From Spongiibacter pelagi (GTDB lineage Bacteria > Pseudomonadota > Gammaproteobacteria > Pseudomonadales > Spongiibacteraceae), in the NCBI RefSeq assembly GCF_014705705.1, contig NZ_JACXLD010000011.1, positions 1 to 41,515 on the forward strand: a stretch of DNA of 41,515 bases, read 5' to 3'. The position numbers were made by a program, and so were the translations under genes. Below the pieces are notes generated by a model. That model was given only the letters and a program-made list of their open reading frames with translations, was not told where the DNA came from and did no database searches. Below are positions 34,207 through 41,515 of the stretch, piece after piece; position 1 is the first letter of the stretch; each line of letters begins with the position of its first letter.

Positions 34207-34441
34207 CTCCAAATCGGAGATTACTGTTGTACCAACCCACCTGAATGGTGGTTACCTAACAACCCTTTCGGGGCCTACTGCTTCTATCAACCGCCAATAT
34301 GGCGGATAACTAAAACTCCAAATCGGAGATTACTGCACTACCAACTATCCACCTGCAATGGTGGCTACCCTCAACTACTTTCGGGGCTTACTGCTTTTAT
34401 CAACCGCCCAGATGGCGGCTAACTTAAACTCCATAACTGAG
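34207..34441. repeat. Tandem ~112-bp repeat made of small hairpins (candidate ncRNA)
   Basis: Two copies and the start of a third are seen. Each unit holds four mini-hairpins of 3-5 pairs with loops of about 5-6 bases: CTCC/GGAG (34207, 34316, degraded copy 34429), CCACC/GGTGG (34237, 34349), CCC-TTTCG-GGG (34263, degraded copy near 34375) and CCGCC/GGCGG (34291, 34404). The period is 109-113 bases. Most hairpins are preceded by AAC or a close variant and followed by TAC or TAA a base or two later. In the CCACC and CCGCC hairpins the stems are identical between units while the loops vary, which suggests structure is kept. Either strand could be the transcript. I know no RNA family or element end that matches. 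Confidence 0.7.
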
Positions 34442-34509
34442 ATTGCTGCACTACTGTATGTGGCAAGATGCTCCCCCCTTCACTGAGAGAAGCACATGCC
34501 TCACAACGA

Positions 34510-34908
34510 TTAGTGTACGGGTCGTTTTAAAACGCCGACTAAATCAATCAAACTTTCTGAAGTAATAAAATCACCTGATAACTGGCCATCAAAATCAGAA
34601 TATTCATCGCACCAGGATTCTACCCACGCATCCACATGGAAAAGGATGTCCAACTCTCCGTGCCTGATCGAACCCTGATGAGCGATAGCTTCTTTCAGCA
34701 TCAGGAGGCTAAATGGAACCCCACGCTTACCTTCAAGATAGTCATTAATTTTGACTTTCAAGGACTCACCAACTTGAGCCAACTCTTTATCAGATAGGCT
34801 AAACATGAATTCATAGAATTCCATGTAGGGAGAGCGGGTGCGCAAGTCCTGGTAATTTTCCGACTCAGCGATTGCTACTGGGAAAAGGTTTTCGTTCAAT
34901 GTTTTCAT
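34510..34908 (-). CDS. Unknown 132-residue acidic protein
   Basis: I do not recognise this protein. It is acidic and largely helical, with no membrane segment, and has a compact core (SPYMEFYEFMFSLSDKELAQVGESLKVKINDYLEG). Acidic small proteins in mobile elements are often DNA mimics or anti-defence proteins, but nothing specific supports that here. A TATACGGTATA operator-like site lies about 85 bases upstream, so it probably shares regulation with other island genes. It reads toward the hairpin array. Confidence 0.65.
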   Translation of the reverse strand: MKTLNENLFPVAIAESENYQDLRTRSPYMEFYEFMFSLSDKELAQVGESLKVKINDYLEGKRGVPFSLLMLKEAIAHQGSIRHGELDILFHVDAWVESWCDEYSDFDGQLSGDFITSESLIDLVGVLKRPVH

Positions 34909-34991
34909 AATAATTTCCTTAAAAGTTTAAATTGGTAGCCGCTCCCCCAAACGACTGAGATCATATTAAATATTCCCCCTCAAATATTTAA

Positions 34992-35011
34992 TATACGGTA
35001 TATATTATACG
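34992..35011. promoter_or_regulatory. TATACGGTATA operator/promoter site
   Basis: TATACGGTATA is identical to the word at 11611-11621 and is followed by TATTATACGG, a partial second copy. It lies in an AT-rich 140-base gap upstream of the minus-strand gene ending at 34510. Confidence 0.5.
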
Positions 35012-35048
35012 GACACCGGTAGCATGTCAATATATATTTTACTGTTTT

Positions 35049-37181
35049 TTATTTATTTTTATGCAAGGTTTTTAGGGTCTCGAATTTATCAGCTGCGTCT
35101 TGGAAATTAATATCAAACCGGTTTCCAAGCGCCCTCTTAATATACTTCAGCGATTTTGAGTCCTCTTTGACAATCACGCTCCCACCTGATTTCGCATTAT
35201 TTCGCACACTGTAGCCAAGCTGTCTGTAGATTTTGCAGGCAATTTGAGCAGCAACCTTCGGGCTCAAGCTACCTGTCCTTGGCATTTTTATCAGCCCAAT
35301 CCGATTCCAATTTGCACTCTTTCGGATTCCATTCAATACTCGCAAAGCCGTGGTTTCGTCAAACTCACGACCGGTCTTGTATAGCCTGAGAAGCAAGGCT
35401 CTTGCCATCTCGAAATTTGCACCATCAAGCCTGAAGTCGACATCCCCAAAAATATGTCCGACTGAGCACACACCACCATCGAGGTTAACCGCCATCTCTT
35501 CCGTCAACGCAATAATTCGATGAAGCTGAACCTTAAATTCACCGCCACCTAACCAAAACTCGACAGCATCCGGGGTTACCTCTCCGCATAGATCTCTCAC
35601 GAACGCCGCATCTCGCGCAGCTATCTCTGCGCTACTAAGGTCTGCTCGATATTTGAGTTTTCGGGCAAGATTTAAGTCGATTATTTCTGCCTGTAAAATC
35701 TGGTTAACACGCAGCTTTTTAAGCTCAGATTTTGCCGCCCTTACCTCCGTACTTGGCTGCACCGGCTTATTTAACTGGCCATAATTTCTGAGCACCTCAA
35801 ACTTTAGATGCTCCAAAGTAAGCTCAAGGCTGGTCGCAATGGATTGTCTCAGATAGTCATTTTGAGCACGGATCTGATGAATAATCGGGAGGTAATGATT
35901 GTTAGAGACAGTTTCTAGCGATGGCACAAATTGACTGCCTTTCACGCAAATCGTGAATTTCTTCGCCGTGCGATCACGACGGAGCATTTGCACACAATAG
36001 AGAGGCGGGATAACGCCTGAAAAAACACCGAAATGCTCATCAAAGTGCTCTTTTTCTATGGATACCGACGATCCCATAACCGGCGTATAGATGAGCAACC
36101 GCACATTTTTCAAATTTTGGTTTGGACTACGTAGGAATCTTTCCCGCCTCTTATCTTTATTCTCAGCATGCAGTAGCATCAAGCCGGTCTTAGACGTAAA
36201 TATCGCAGCCAACGCTTCAGCTTGAGCTCTGCTGTCTACAGCAATAGCCACTCGCCGGTTTTTAGACAATGCACTCTTAACCTTCTCGATAAGACGCTGC
36301 TCAGAGACTAATTCCGCCGAAATGTCACTATGATCAGCAGGCATCTCAACGACTACCGGCTCACGCCCTGCTTCTCTGCAAAAATCAATCAGAGTATCGT
36401 TTGCATCAGCATCAAGCAGAAAAACGGTTTTAGAATCGCCAACTACCTCAAGCAGCTTGCGATATAGTGATTCTCGCCCGCGCATAAGATCATCACTTTC
36501 GGACAGTGTATCCAGTGCTTTCTGAGCCTCTTCAACAACCAGCAGCCCCAAATCATCCAACTTATGTGACACGTGGGGCTTACAGATAGAATTGATCGTT
36601 GTTGCTAATCCAGGGGCGTTCAGATTCTCGTAGGTTAAATCTGAATAGAGTTCAACGGGGATTTTCGTTGACTTACGCGCGTCAGCGACATAGCTCTCAC
36701 AGATTGCAATGAGTGGCGCAATAACCGCAGCATTTAAGCCCGAATCTAGGGCAGTATATAAACCAGGCTTGGCAATTTTGCTTGTCTTTCCCGCGCCAGT
36801 GGGCACTTTGAAGATATAAACGCCTCCCAGTTTCACGCATTCATCAACATCTACACTATCAACGGTTTGTACGACATTTTTTGTTAAAGTACGCGTTATC
36901 GACGCTGATTCGACAACGATGTTGCGGTGCTTATTGACTCGCCAGGGCTCAGCGTCAGTAAAAAATCTGAAAGGCGATGTTTTGAGAAGTTTTCCGTTTT
37001 GATAGTGCATTACCTTTAGCCGCTTCGCCAAAAGATAATCCGCTACTGCAACCCGTGCATCCGGGAGACTTCGGTAGAGCTCCACTTTCTCAGCCAGCTC
37101 AGTATCGCTAGCAACACGCTCTAATATGATTTTGGAGGGCACATCTTTAACGTCTTGCGCCGAGACCAATATATCTACCAT
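35049..37181 (-). CDS. SF2-like replication helicase (CyRepA1-like)
   Basis: A 710-residue helicase. Walker A is FKVPTGAGKTSK (PTGAGKTS at 127-134), the DEAD-box equivalent is LLVVEEAQKAL, motif III-like VFLLDADAND follows, and motif VI reads QMLRRDRTAKKF. This pattern resembles plasmid and phage-plasmid replication proteins of the CyRepA1/origin-binding type. The C-terminal 250 residues may bind DNA. It lies next to a long AT-rich gap that could be an origin, and its promoter region has a TATATTATATTG operator-like site. It suggests the island can replicate as a circle, at least briefly. The family call is moderate; helicase motifs are clear. Confidence 0.68.
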   Translation of the reverse strand: MVDILVSAQDVKDVPSKIILERVASDTELAEKVELYRSLPDARVAVADYLLAKRLKVMHYQNGKLLKTSPFRFFTDAEPWRVNKHRNIVVESASITRTLTKNVVQTVDSVDVDECVKLGGVYIFKVPTGAGKTSKIAKPGLYTALDSGLNAAVIAPLIAICESYVADARKSTKIPVELYSDLTYENLNAPGLATTINSICKPHVSHKLDDLGLLVVEEAQKALDTLSESDDLMRGRESLYRKLLEVVGDSKTVFLLDADANDTLIDFCREAGREPVVVEMPADHSDISAELVSEQRLIEKVKSALSKNRRVAIAVDSRAQAEALAAIFTSKTGLMLLHAENKDKRRERFLRSPNQNLKNVRLLIYTPVMGSSVSIEKEHFDEHFGVFSGVIPPLYCVQMLRRDRTAKKFTICVKGSQFVPSLETVSNNHYLPIIHQIRAQNDYLRQSIATSLELTLEHLKFEVLRNYGQLNKPVQPSTEVRAAKSELKKLRVNQILQAEIIDLNLARKLKYRADLSSAEIAARDAAFVRDLCGEVTPDAVEFWLGGGEFKVQLHRIIALTEEMAVNLDGGVCSVGHIFGDVDFRLDGANFEMARALLLRLYKTGREFDETTALRVLNGIRKSANWNRIGLIKMPRTGSLSPKVAAQIACKIYRQLGYSVRNNAKSGGSVIVKEDSKSLKYIKRALGNRFDINFQDAADKFETLKTLHKNK

Positions 37182-37228
37182 CTTTCCGTTAAATCCTGTT
37201 GTTTTATGTGATCTGCCAAATCACAATA

Positions 37229-37240
37229 TATATTATATTG
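37229..37240. promoter_or_regulatory. TATATTATATTG operator-like site before the replication helicase
   Basis: The 12-base word is identical to those at 5966-5977 and 10763-10774. It lies about 50 bases upstream of the helicase start at 37181, overlapping its probable promoter. Confidence 0.55.
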
Positions 37241-37356
37241 TTTTTTATTTTTATTAATCAACAAAATCTGACGGCTATTTTATATTTATTGATTTATTAT
37301 ATATTTCTGTTATTATGGTGCTGTCTTTCCGGACACGTTGTTAACAAAGAAAACCC

Positions 37357-37386
37357 AGCCCGGCCGCCAACCGGGCTATTTTTTTC
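37357..37386 (+). terminator. Rho-independent terminator
   Basis: AGCCCGG (37357-37363) pairs with CCGGGCT (37371-37377), followed by ATTTTTTT. It reads rightward. No coding gene ends just upstream on the plus strand, so it may end a short RNA transcribed from the AT-rich region, or transcription leaking from further left. Confidence 0.8.
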
Positions 37387-37656
37387 AACGATCTGGATTC
37401 AGCGACTGGTAGAAAAGGGTTCCGCAAAGAGCAGGCAAATGGAGCCTAAGCTCACCCTTCTGCGACTCCAAGCGTCTACCAATTGAATTAGCTATAGCGC
37501 ATGCAAGGGCTTGACCTTATAGTAATTCTCTAATTAATCTCGACACTCATCGCCACGTGCTCGATACTTGGCGCATCGAGGAAAATTGCAAGGAACCCAG
37601 ATCTCGCGGCTGGTGATTTAGGGAAGCAAAGAACGCTCTACAATATAGGGAATTAC

Positions 37657-38361
37657 ATGAGCAAGACACTTGTCAGTGGAACGATTGGTGAACTCGGCGC
37701 AGGTCGTTCGAATAAAAATGGTATTTTGCGCAGTTACGTGGAGGTCGCGGGAAAGCGCTATAAGAACTTGCACATCCCAGATGAATTGGAGACAACTATC
37801 CAGCCAGACAGAACGATCGATTTTGTCATCTCCAGAGGCTTTTTATCACCAGATGGTATCTATATTGTCCGAGATGAATCCGGCAGGGTAATTAAAGGCA
37901 TTAACGCTGCAAGCGTTTTTGCGATGATGGCTCTTTACCTGATTGCTTTAGGTTTTTTGATAGTTGTTGCTTCTGTGTTCGGTGGATACGGACTTACAGG
38001 TGACTTCGACCCGCAAAGGGACGTGCCCATTGGGGTTGGTTTATCAATAGCTTTCATATTTTTTGGCCATAGATCTTTGCTTGGTCTTGAGAAAGCGCTG
38101 GGGCTTTCTCAAGCCGAGATCAAAGCAAACATTAGCCCGAAAGCCCACTCAGGGAAGCGGCTTGTAGGCCTAGGAATCGGACTGCTTGTCTTAGACGCCT
38201 TACTGTATTTTACGGGTGATGAATCTGACAGCGTTACATTCCCGATATCAATCATTGGAGAAACGCACTCCTACTGGCTTATCCCGCAATCATGGATTCT
38301 CCCTCCGATTGTTTTATTGCTGCTTTTCGGGTTTATTAGACTCAATAAATCTGAAGACTAG
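37657..38361 (+). CDS. Unknown multi-pass membrane protein
   Basis: A 234-residue protein. The first 80 residues form a soluble, beta-rich part (SGTIGELGAGRSNKNGILRSYVEVAGKRYKNLHIPDELE) that looks like a small OB- or SH3-like domain. Four membrane helices follow (about 84-109, 126-146, 168-187, 205-228). It resembles no named family that I recognise. The ATG lacks a strong ribosome-binding site. Gene neighbours do not suggest a role. Confidence 0.6.
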   Translation: MSKTLVSGTIGELGAGRSNKNGILRSYVEVAGKRYKNLHIPDELETTIQPDRTIDFVISRGFLSPDGIYIVRDESGRVIKGINAASVFAMMALYLIALGFLIVVASVFGGYGLTGDFDPQRDVPIGVGLSIAFIFFGHRSLLGLEKALGLSQAEIKANISPKAHSGKRLVGLGIGLLVLDALLYFTGDESDSVTFPISIIGETHSYWLIPQSWILPPIVLLLLFGFIRLNKSED

Positions 38362-38568
38362 AAATTGCAAACGTTAAGGCAACTTTACTCAATCAAGGCC
38401 ATTGCACAAGGATGACTTAACGCTGGAAGCGTCAATGAGTAATTCCCCGCTACTCTCCCAGCAAGTCCTGCATATATCAGCTTATAACCACTGCGATCGT
38501 CTATACATCGTAATGTTGTGTGCACACTCCTGATACATCAATTTTCAGCACAAGGAACCGCAAGAAAA

Positions 38569-39060
38569 ATGAAAAAAACACTTTCAATGGCGCTGCTAGT
38601 TACTGCCACCTCACTGGCAACAGCTGAACCCATCAAACTTGCCGAAGAACTCGCGTCATCACACACGTCAATGCAAGCTTTTGAAATTGGATCAACTTTC
38701 GGCATCAACGGATTTCATGGGCCCTATGACGGTGAAATTCCAGCCATCCCCTGTAGCTACAGCCAGCAAGATGGCTGCGTGAATTACAGCGAGATTGATC
38801 ACTCTCAAGAATTCCAAAGCGCATACACCAATCAGGCTGTTGAAAACTTTATTTACTACACCGCCTATCGGAACGTTATGGCCGGTTTTGCTATGGCACC
38901 AGAGTTGGCGGTCTTTAAATCCTGGGTTGAGCAGTACGACCTGGCAAACTTTATTAGGGCGGAGGTACATCTGCTGAAAACTCATAAGAAGGAAATCACC
39001 CTGATGAGCTACTCCACCACGCACCAGAATATTCTCAACGCCGTGAAGGAGGCCTACTAA
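38569..39060 (+). CDS. Secreted protein of unknown function, coupled to a metzincin lipoprotein
   Basis: A 163-residue protein with a clear signal peptide (MKKTLSMALLVTATSLATA, cleavage after ATA or AEP). The mature part has two Cys (IPCSYSQQDGCVNY) that could form a disulfide. I chose the ATG at 38569 because it begins the signal peptide; the longer frame from 38518 would put 17 extra residues before it. The stop is one base before the next gene's ATG (TAAG-ATG), so the two are co-translated. It may be a substrate, chaperone or inhibitor of the protease that follows. No family is recognised. Confidence 0.7.
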   Translation: MKKTLSMALLVTATSLATAEPIKLAEELASSHTSMQAFEIGSTFGINGFHGPYDGEIPAIPCSYSQQDGCVNYSEIDHSQEFQSAYTNQAVENFIYYTAYRNVMAGFAMAPELAVFKSWVEQYDLANFIRAEVHLLKTHKKEITLMSYSTTHQNILNAVKEAY

Positions 39061-39061
39061 G

Positions 39062-39967
39062 ATGAATAAGCTTTTACTAACGTCAGTCCTGCTTTCTACG
39101 ATGCTGACGGCCTGCGGTGGCGGTGGCGGTGGTGACGGGAAAGGCAACACTGATGATTCAGGTCTTAGCAGCTATTTCACCGTTACGAATGAAACTGTAC
39201 TCGCTGCATACCACAACTCTGTAGGTGTTACTGCTGGAGCATGGTCTAATGCTGGCAATTTTGGTGCAACATCTGAATATCATATTCGTGGATGGAACGT
39301 AAATCCAGAACTTGGCATCTACATTCCTATTAAGCTGAATGATGTTCAGTTTGCTGAAGAGGCTGCTGATTTGATTGAGGATCATCTTGGTTATCAAATT
39401 TTCGACAGAACATCCATTGCTGATATTCCTAATGAAGACATTGAAATGGGCATTGTTTTCGTTGCAGGTACAGCTGTAGGAGCAAGCGGTACTCCTGATC
39501 CAAATAGCTGCGGCAATGTAAGTAGCGAGATTGGTGGGCGCAGCATGAACTACGGGTGGTACGGCCAAAATCAAGATGGGGTTATCGATAGCAAGCTTTA
39601 TGTGAATATTGGTAATGGATTGTCTGGTGGTGGATGCACGGTTGATAGAGAACTGGTTTTTCATGAGCTGCTGCATGCAGTTGGATTGTCGAACCACAAC
39701 GAGGCTTTTGCTGACAATATCAGGAAGAAATACTTTATTAACTCTCAGGTTATGACCCTGCTTCACAATGTTATTCAGCTACCAATTATGACCTATATCG
39801 GAAGAGATGAAGCAGAGCTGTCCTCACAGAACGTAGTGTTTGAGTTTCCATTCGGTTATGACTCTGACCGAGAATCCGAAACACTTGATCATCTCCGCTG
39901 CGAGTCTGAGGCAAGTGCGGAGAGCTTTGGCGCTCCTGTAAGAGGCACAGCAGGGTGTGAGGATTAA
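39062..39967 (+). CDS. Metzincin-type zinc metalloprotease lipoprotein
   Basis: A 301-residue predicted lipoprotein. The signal peptide ends in the lipobox LTAC (Cys18), followed by a Gly-rich linker. The zinc site HELLHAVGLSNH (201-212) fits the metzincin HExxHxxGxxH pattern, and IMTY (242-245) fits the Met-turn. These residues together make an active zinc endopeptidase likely, at the outer membrane or periplasm. The fold outside the motif does not match a named metzincin group that I recognise. It is translationally coupled to a secreted protein upstream. Its target is unknown; host surface or competitor proteins are possibilities. Confidence 0.8.
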   Translation: MNKLLLTSVLLSTMLTACGGGGGGDGKGNTDDSGLSSYFTVTNETVLAAYHNSVGVTAGAWSNAGNFGATSEYHIRGWNVNPELGIYIPIKLNDVQFAEEAADLIEDHLGYQIFDRTSIADIPNEDIEMGIVFVAGTAVGASGTPDPNSCGNVSSEIGGRSMNYGWYGQNQDGVIDSKLYVNIGNGLSGGGCTVDRELVFHELLHAVGLSNHNEAFADNIRKKYFINSQVMTLLHNVIQLPIMTYIGRDEAELSSQNVVFEFPFGYDSDRESETLDHLRCESEASAESFGAPVRGTAGCED

Positions 39968-40485
39968 AAATTAAACGAAAATAGCGGGATGAAACAAGCG
40001 ACTCCGACAAAAGCAAGGACTGCAACTGAGAAACTACGCCGCTCTCGGTATCTGACACTCCGGAGAGAACGACCCAAACAACTCACGGGGTAGTTGGTTA
40101 GGGTTCGGGGAAGGCTGCATGGTGCAGACAAAGGAAATACCAATAAGTCATCGCCTTCGCCGAAACGAAGAGAAAGCTCGTATACCGAAGGCCTGGCGAC
40201 TGCTTTACGGGTACGAGACGAGTAACTAGCTTGAGTATGCTTCATTGCCAGCTAGTTTCTCGTCATTTTCGCTACTTTCAGTTTGTATGCTTGACAGGAT
40301 TCTAAGTGATGATAGAAATTCCCAGAGACCTCTATTTCTGCGGCTTTACCCATCAGCTGTTTTACATATTTTGTGTATATAAATAATAAAATAATATTTC
40401 TGACAACCCACCCCCACCTGGTTTTTATTCGACCCACCGAGTGGGGCGGAATTTTTCAAGACAGTAATGGGCGAATAGCTTTTGG
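39968..40485. other. 518-base gene-free region with a strong inverted repeat
   Basis: I see no convincing gene. It holds a 14-base inverted repeat (40217-40264), a smaller one (CAACT/AGTTG near 40077-40100), and a CCCAC-CGA-GTGGG hairpin near 40433-40443 followed by GCGGAATTTTT. The latter may end transcription coming from the left. Confidence 0.45.
40217..40264. repeat. 14-bp inverted repeat (13 of 14 pairs) with 20-base loop
   Basis: GACGAGTAACTAGC (40217-40230) pairs with GCTAGTTTCTCGTC (40251-40264) with one mismatch. No U-run follows. It could be a recombination or protein-binding site or part of an RNA. Confidence 0.75.
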
Positions 40486-40719
40486 CTAGTCCATGTAATG
40501 ACAAGAAATGCGGCTTTCGATTTCTTCAAGACTTGGTCGCTCTCTGACAAACCGAAACTCACCGTCGGAATATACTTCTAGATACCCCCATTCCACACCC
40601 AGCTCGCTCTGTCCTGGTTTCGGTGGTTCTGCCCACCAAGGTTCTCGGCTTACCAGATAGGACTCTGGTTTATTAGTTTCCTCAGTGTCCATGGCATTGG
40701 GTAGTTGTTCTGCCAACAT
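40486..40719 (-). CDS. Small protein of unknown function downstream of umuC
   Basis: A 77-residue protein. I use the ATG at 40719 (MLAEQLPNAMDTEE), which has AGGGAGG upstream; the longer frame overlaps umuC and has no RBS. It contains EPWWAEPPKPGQSE and an acidic C-terminal half with GVEWGYLEVYSDGEFRFVRERP, which looks like a small beta-rich fold. No family is recognised. It lies 11 bases after the umuC fragment on the same strand, so it was probably in a umuDC operon. Confidence 0.6.
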   Translation of the reverse strand: MLAEQLPNAMDTEETNKPESYLVSREPWWAEPPKPGQSELGVEWGYLEVYSDGEFRFVRERPSLEEIESRISCHYMD

Positions 40720-40730
40720 GGTGTACCTCC

Positions 40731-41393
40731 CTAAATATGTACTCGGGGTATGTCTGAGAGTCTGGTGGTGTAAGACGGTGATCGGTATTGCTGGCGCATG
40801 AACCATTTCTTTTGCACGCCCTCACAGGCCAGTTGCAGGGTGCCTCGGCCATAGCGGCGATTCACGCCATCCAGTAATGCCATAAGGCTATCGGTTTGCT
40901 TGGGTTGTCCCAGTTCGAACATGTCGCCCTGCATGTACTTCCTGTCCACCATCTCGATAATGCCGACCCCAGCCTTCAGGTAACTGAAGCCCGGCTTATA
41001 GAGTTGCTCTGCCGCGTACTTCGCATACTGGCTCAGTACCCGGGTATCGTCTGTGGGATAAGGTAACTGCACGACCGTACTGCGACTGTAGTAGTGCTGG
41101 TCGTAGGGACTGGTTTGGATAAAGACATGCAGCGTGGTCGCCAAATGATTCTGCTGACGCAACTTCTCTGAAGCCCGACTGGCATATAGAGATATAGCCT
41201 CTTTGATGGGTGGCAGTGATGTCGCCTTCACTCCAAATCCACGGGTACAGTAGATCTGCTTTTTGGCTGGCGGGTGTTCTTCCAGTTCCAGGCAAGCTTC
41301 TCCGTTGAGTTCGGCAATGGTTCGCTCTAGGTTTACGCTGAACCGTCTTCGCAGTAGCTTGGTGTTGGCATTCGCCAAATCCCAGGCAGTATT
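40731..41393 (-). pseudogene. umuC: umuC (DNA polymerase V), C-terminal half, 5' part removed by IS insertion
   Basis: UmuC is the catalytic subunit of the SOS-induced Y-family polymerase Pol V. The remaining 221 codons match its C-terminal half: TAWDLANANTKLLRRRFSVNLERTIAELNG, the QIYCTRGFG little-finger region, and the DUF4113-type end with KYMQGDMFELGQP and LSDIPRVHI. The frame upstream of TAWDL runs into the IS21-like terminus and meets TAG at 41406-41408, so the palm and fingers domains are lost. The first TTG at 41405 lies in IS sequence. The product cannot be an active polymerase. Confidence 0.85.
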
Positions 41394-41515
41394 GTTTAGC
41401 GTCAACTATCTTGTCCGGTCGGCGACAACTATGATGGCCGGTTGGGTGGTTCAGTTTTCTACTGGCTTTTCGCCTTTTCCATGTGCTGCTGTTTCCGGTA
41501 ACTTTCTCCCTCCAG
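41393..41515 (-). mobile_element. End of an IS21-family-like element (rest outside window)
   Basis: The umuC frame is broken at TGTTTAGCG (41393), a TG-type end. Inside it two imperfect copies of a ~22-base repeat follow each other (41403-41424 and 41426-41448, both starting CAACTAT and sharing TG-CCGGT). Multiple terminal repeats are typical of IS21-family ends. The last coding piece on the minus strand looks like the end of istB. The family is an inference from these features. Confidence 0.6.
41459..41515 (-). CDS. Last 18 codons of a probable IstB-type transposition ATPase
   Basis: Reading into the window from the right edge, the minus strand encodes LEGESYRKQQHMEKAKSQ and stops at 41459. 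A short GES-x-R-K stretch near the end is like the C-terminus of IstB, the AAA+ helper of IS21 elements. The piece is too short for a firm call. Confidence 0.4.
   Translation of the reverse strand: MEGESYRKQQHMEKAKSQ

Larger units (their letters stand above)
37182..37656. other. AT-rich gene-free region, possible replication origin
   Basis: This 475-base gap holds an operator-like site (37229-37240), a very AT-rich stretch (37205-37320), a strong terminator (37357-37386) and a short tRNA-like fragment (37472-37484). A 95-codon open frame spans it, but it reads through the terminator hairpin and has no family match, so I leave it out. An AT-rich stretch beside a replication helicase gene could be an origin; I see no clear iterons. 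Confidence 0.4.

Noticed and set aside
34126-34422. A 98-codon open frame through the hairpin array.
   Set aside because: Its product simply translates the repeats (recurrent Pro, Asn, Leu-rich pieces), it lacks a good RBS, and the DNA is better explained as structured repeat.
34207-34441. A CRISPR array.
   Set aside because: The repeats are about 112 bases with internal mini-hairpins, there are no unique spacers of regular length, and no cas genes are nearby.
37199-37486. A 95-codon plus-strand open frame with a hydrophobic N-terminus.
   Set aside because: It starts in an AT-rich promoter region, reads through a clear terminator hairpin at 37357-37386 and has no family resemblance.
37461-37500. 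A possible tRNA on the minus strand: AATTGGTAGACGC matches the D-arm of leucine tRNAs.
   Set aside because: No anticodon stem-loop or T-arm follows. At most it is a remnant of a tRNA or a former attachment site.
39964-40437. Two short minus-strand frames (93 and 61 codons) in the gap after the lipoprotein gene.
   Set aside because: Neither has a convincing ribosome-binding site, family likeness or coding-like composition.

Overview
The window looks like chromosomal DNA of a marine or aquatic gammaproteobacterium. The clues are a FleQ-type sigma-54 activator, a Gpt-type xanthine phosphoribosyltransferase, a PhoX-type phosphatase and a tRNA-Arg(CCT) whose 5' half is like those of Pseudomonas relatives. 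These are family-level impressions, not a species call. From about 4.3 kb the DNA is a mobile genomic island. No matching right attachment site is visible, so the island probably continues past the right edge.

Layout. (1) 1-4.3 kb is host backbone: an IS3-family element (1-811) has cut off the 5' end of a PhoX/DUF839 phosphatase gene, followed by a FleQ-like activator and gpt. (2) At 4267-4309 the 5' half of a tRNA-Arg(CCT) stops after its anticodon stem-loop, and a tyrosine integrase follows (4554-5843). (3) 6-12.7 kb is the mobilisation and accessory module: a CxxC protein, a repeat-rich oriT-like region, a ribbon-helix-helix relaxosome protein, a Thr-Pro repeat protein built on 19 perfect hexanucleotide copies, a MobA/VirD2-type relaxase, a Lon-like AAA+ ATPase with a small membrane partner, a GRP-repeat coiled-coil protein and an ADP-ribosylglycohydrolase. 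(4) 12.8-34 kb is a complete type 1 BREX phage-defence locus on the minus strand (brxA, brxB, brxC, pglX, pglZ, brxL) with a divergent WYL regulator (brxR). Inside it sit a GmrSD/DUF262-type gene (brxU-like) and a five-gene insert: two small membrane-anchored proteins, a DUF2130 coiled-coil nuclease-like protein, a three-TM protein and a large autoinhibited Fic protein. (5) 34-34.5 kb holds a 20-codon hydrophobic ORF with a strong RBS, then a 12-bp perfect hairpin and a ~112-bp tandem repeat made of small hairpins; this matches nothing I recognise. (6) 34.5-41.5 kb has an unknown protein, an SF2-like replication helicase beside an AT-rich intergenic region, a membrane protein, a secreted protein coupled to a metzincin lipoprotein, and a umuC fragment broken by the end of what looks like an IS21-family element.

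How it fits together. Integrase, relaxase, RHH protein and replication helicase make this an integrative, mobilisable and possibly replicating element whose main cargo is BREX. The BREX genes overlap or sit within a few bases of each other and probably form one long operon under BrxR. Several other island genes share AT-rich near-palindromes around TATATTATATTG or TATACGGTATA in their promoters, which suggests one element-wide regulator. The strongest candidates for undescribed biology are the five-gene insert inside BREX, the small ORF plus hairpin array beside brxR, and the shared operator family. All assignments were made by eye from motifs; no database search was run.
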